DNA of 7,185 nt from Chryseobacterium gleum (GTDB taxonomy: Bacteria > Bacteroidota > Bacteroidia > Flavobacteriales_D > Crocinitomicaceae): contig CAMCQL010000098.1 in NCBI GenBank assembly GCA_945877005.1, positions 1 to 7,185 of the forward strand, read 5' to 3'. Each line of letters starts with the position of its first letter. Position 1 is the first letter of the stretch. Below are positions 4,841 to 7,185 of the stretch, piece after piece. The notes beneath the pieces were generated by a model, which searched no databases, was not told the DNA's origin, and was given only the letters and a program-made list of their open reading frames with translations. A program made the position numbers and the translations under genes.

Positions 4841-6072
4841 AAATAAAAAGTATAGCAGGTATTAGGAGTTGTGCTAATGGTAAATGTTCCATTTAATTGT
4901 TTGGTGAAAATTTCAATTAGTTGCGTTCCAAAAGAGGGATTTGAAGCGTCTTGTTTCCAAAACCCATTGTCTTTGTATTCAAAAAACAAAGTATTGTCAT
5001 CTGTTTTCTCCATTAAAATCTCTACAGATAAATCTGTTTTTGATAGGTTATGCTTTATGCTGTTTGATATTAATTCATTGATAATTAGCCCTAATGGGAT
5101 GATAGGTTTCAGTTTTATTTCTTCTACATTTATTTGGATTCGATGGTTGATATGATGTTTAACTTGTTGTGATTGTATGATTTCCATACATAACGAATTG
5201 AAGTAAGCAAAGAAATCGACTTTAGCAATGTTTTTTGAACTATATAAATTTTCATGCAATAAAGAGATGGTGTGAATTCGATTGATCGAATCATTAATTT
5301 TTATTGAAAATTCTATATCTTCTGTTTGTTGAAATTGGAGTCGTAAAAGGCTTATGATGAGTTGTAAATTGTTTTTTACTCGGTGATGCATTTCTTTTAT
5401 AATGATTACTTTTTCATTGTTTTGTGTTGAAATAATTTCGTATTGTTGTTTAAGTTGTTTAGAGTAATTTTTAAGCGTTTCGGAAGCTTGTTTGTTTTGT
5501 TTGATATTCATCCAATTAAAATAAACAAAAAGACCAATTCCGAATAGGATATTTACAATAATACCAAGTTTATCTACAGAGGTGTATTTTTCTTGTGAAA
5601 AGGTGTTTATTTGTTCAAAATAAAAAGAATAATAAAATATACAAATACCAATTGTATGAAGAATAGATAGTAAAATACCCCATAGGAAATGAAGAGTGAA
5701 AAATGAATAAAGAAGAATGTTGATAATCCAAATGTGTTCAGTTATATGCGGGTTTTGTATATTTGTATACATTGACCATTGGCAGATAAAACCTATTGCT
5801 AAAGTTGCAAATAAAGATGGGTAAATATGTTTTTTTGTATGCTTAACAATTTTGAATGAAACAAATGATATGACAAGCGCAGCTGATGAAATGATGAAAT
5901 TCTCTTTTTGATCCAATATTTTAAATAGCAAACTCAATAGAGAGCAAACAATTGTACTTGCAATCATAAAGTAGTAACTAATACTATATTTAGTTTTTTC
6001 GGCCAAATTGGAAAACTCTATTTCCGGTATTTTTAAATAGTCAATGATTTTGACCTGAAATGAAAAATTCAT
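4819..6072 (-). CDS. Membrane sensor histidine kinase, HisKA_2 type
   Basis: A 417-residue kinase. The N-terminal half has about six hydrophobic segments (roughly 34-53, 59-76, 83-102, 113-131, 132-152, 167-187) and no recognisable periplasmic sensor domain, so the signal is unknown. A Gln/Lys-rich coiled-coil stretch (about 190-225) leads to the H-box EMHHRVKNNLQ, where His230, just before Arg, is the expected phosphoacceptor. The ATPase part shows the N-box PLGLIINELISNSIKHN (Asn332 to Asn342), a G1 box reduced to DNGFW (368-372) and the SFGTQLIEIFTKQLNG segment. These features place it in the HisKA_2 group. The second G1 glycine is replaced by Trp; from memory DNGxWK occurs in other Bacteroidota kinases of this group, so it need not be inactive. 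No response regulator lies in the window, so it looks like an orphan kinase. It is divergent from the aminotransferase gene, with 103 bp between starts; I found no convincing promoter for it. Confidence 0.92.
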   Translation of the reverse strand: MNFSFQVKIIDYLKIPEIEFSNLAEKTKYSISYYFMIASTIVCSLLSLLFKILDQKENFIISSAALVISFVSFKIVKHTKKHIYPSLFATLAIGFICQWSMYTNIQNPHITEHIWIINILLYSFFTLHFLWGILLSILHTIGICIFYYSFYFEQINTFSQEKYTSVDKLGIIVNILFGIGLFVYFNWMNIKQNKQASETLKNYSKQLKQQYEIISTQNNEKVIIIKEMHHRVKNNLQLIISLLRLQFQQTEDIEFSIKINDSINRIHTISLLHENLYSSKNIAKVDFFAYFNSLCMEIIQSQQVKHHINHRIQINVEEIKLKPIIPLGLIINELISNSIKHNLSKTDLSVEILMEKTDDNTLFFEYKDNGFWKQDASNPSFGTQLIEIFTKQLNGTFTISTTPNTCYTFYFKNILGN

Positions 6073-6122
6073 AAGTTGAAAAAGTTTTTGTAAAAATACT
6101 GATTTGGCATTAGCAGTGTTTG

Positions 6123-6153
6123 TTTGAGAATCATTTAAAATAAATTATATTTG
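6123..6153 (+). promoter_or_regulatory. Bacteroidota-type promoter of the ornithine aminotransferase gene
   Basis: TTTG (6123-6126) is followed after 19 bases by TATATTTG (6146-6153), an exact match to TAnnTTTG. Transcription would start near 6160, leaving a very short A-rich leader (ATAAAAAATAATAAA) before the ATG at 6176, with no Shine-Dalgarno. Confidence 0.7.
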
Positions 6154-6175
6154 TTCATCTATAAAAAATAATAAA

Positions 6176-7185
6176 ATGGTTACAGTTTCAGAAAAGCGAT
6201 CAGAAGCGCTAATAAATTTAGAAGATAAATTTGGAGCTCATAATTATCATCCGTTACCGGTGGTACTCGAAAAAGGAGAAGGGGTATATGTATGGGATGT
6301 CGATGGAAAGAAATATTATGATTTTCTTTCTGCTTATTCTGCTGTAAACCAGGGTCATTGTCATCCTGCAATCGTAGGGGCTTTGGTAGAGCAAGCTCAA
6401 AAGTTAACGTTAACCTCTAGAGCTTTTTACAATGATGTTCTTGGTGAATATGAAAAATATGTGACTAGTTATTTCGGGTTTGATAAAGTATTGCCGATGA
6501 ATACAGGTGCTGAGGCTGTAGAAACAGCAATTAAACTTTGTCGAAAATGGGGGTATGAAAAAAAGGGTGTCTCTGAAAATAATGCTCAAATCATTGTATG
6601 TGAAAATAATTTTCATGGTAGAACAACTACGATTGTTTCTTTTTCCAATGATCTTGACGCACAACAAAATTTCGGGCCATTTACACCGGGCTTTATTCGC
6701 ATTCCGTACGACGATATTTCGGCGTTAGAACAAGCATTAAAGTCCGAAAACGTGGTTGGGTTTCTTGTAGAACCAATTCAGGGTGAAGCAGGAGTTTATA
6801 CTCCAGCAAATGACTATATAGCAAAAGCTCAAAATTTGTGTAAGCAACATAAAGTTCTTTTCATTGCAGATGAAGTTCAAACGGGGATAGCGAGAACAGG
6901 AAGTTTGTTAGCTGTTTGTGGAAATTGTTCTTGTGAGGGGCATTGTGAAAAACAAGCGACTTATTCACAACCAGATATTTTAATTTTAGGTAAGGCACTT
7001 TCTGGTGGTGCATACCCTGTATCTGCCGTATTGGCAAATGATGAAATCATGATGGTAATTAAGCCAGGACAGCATGGTTCAACTTTTGGAGGCAATCCTA
7101 TTGCTGCAAAAGTAGCGATGGCTGCGTTAGAAGTTGTAAAAGATGAGAAATTGGCTCAAAATGCGCGCGTTTTGGGAGATTTGTT
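6176..7185 (+). CDS. rocD: Ornithine aminotransferase (ornithine--oxo-acid transaminase), 3' end missing
   Basis: The first 336 complete codons of a class-III PLP aminotransferase; the frame runs off the window end. It matches human OAT very closely through NYHPLPVVLEKGEG, FLSAYSAVNQGHCHP, LTLTSRAFYNDVLGEYE, VEPIQGEAGV, IADEVQTG, LGKALSGG and HGSTFGGNP. By alignment the key residues are present: Tyr24 and Tyr54 (substrate pocket), Arg149 (substrate carboxylate), Glu204, Asp232 (PLP ring nitrogen) and Lys273 (Schiff base). The enzyme converts ornithine and 2-oxoglutarate to glutamate semialdehyde and glutamate, linking arginine breakdown to proline and glutamate. Compared with human OAT there is an insertion of about 12 residues between Asp232 and Lys273 containing four cysteines (Cys248, 251, 253, 257). 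The start has a good promoter upstream and an A-rich leader. The C-terminal part lies outside the window. Confidence 0.96.
   Translation, partial: MVTVSEKRSEALINLEDKFGAHNYHPLPVVLEKGEGVYVWDVDGKKYYDFLSAYSAVNQGHCHPAIVGALVEQAQKLTLTSRAFYNDVLGEYEKYVTSYFGFDKVLPMNTGAEAVETAIKLCRKWGYEKKGVSENNAQIIVCENNFHGRTTTIVSFSNDLDAQQNFGPFTPGFIRIPYDDISALEQALKSENVVGFLVEPIQGEAGVYTPANDYIAKAQNLCKQHKVLFIADEVQTGIARTGSLLAVCGNCSCEGHCEKQATYSQPDILILGKALSGGAYPVSAVLANDEIMMVIKPGQHGSTFGGNPIAAKVAMAALEVVKDEKLAQNARVLGDL

Noticed and set aside
6180..6667. Two minus-strand open frames (6180-6371 and 6410-6667)
   Set aside because: They lie opposite the ornithine aminotransferase coding region, which is supported by clear residue-by-residue family conservation.

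Overview
The window looks like ordinary chromosome from a member of the Bacteroidota, most likely a flavobacterium-like lineage (Flavobacteriales). I did not recognise a genus. The reasons are the strong A+T bias, the rpsF-rpsR-rplI order, starts preceded by A-rich leaders instead of Shine-Dalgarno sequences, promoters of the TTG-N18/19-TAnnTTTG type used in this phylum, and a DUF6132-like membrane protein beside a thioredoxin.

Layout, left to right. Positions 1-219 hold the 3' end of an IS1380-type transposase, open at the window edge. It is followed by a perfect 12-bp hairpin and about 300 bp without genes, within which the right end of the insertion sequence probably lies (candidate near 431). 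Positions 535-1049 are a tight two-gene unit: a 70-residue DUF6132-like membrane protein with a Gly-Cys...Thr-Cys-Pro motif, then a thioredoxin with a WCGPC active site. Positions 1133-2255 are the ribosomal operon rpsF-rpsR-rplI (bS6, bS18, bL9), with a good promoter just upstream and a strong intrinsic terminator downstream. A second terminator faces the other way and closes a small minus-strand gene (2386-2580). This gene encodes a 64-residue basic protein that I believe is a conserved hypothetical of this phylum.

From 2695 to 6072 the minus strand carries a 680-residue M3 metallopeptidase very similar to peptidyl-dipeptidase Dcp and, upstream of it, a six-helix membrane sensor histidine kinase of the HisKA_2 type. 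An inverted repeat across the kinase stop codon and a promoter-like pair behind it suggest that these two genes can be transcribed separately. From 6176 the plus strand holds the first 336 codons of ornithine aminotransferase, cut by the window end. It is transcribed divergently from the kinase and has an excellent Bacteroidota promoter.

The genes are mostly housekeeping: translation, thiol redox balance, peptide turnover and arginine/ornithine metabolism. I saw no convincing new multi-gene system. The most interesting points are a four-cysteine insertion in the aminotransferase close to its PLP lysine, the cysteine-pair membrane protein coupled to thioredoxin, the possible insertion-sequence end, and the untypical leader of the small minus-strand gene.
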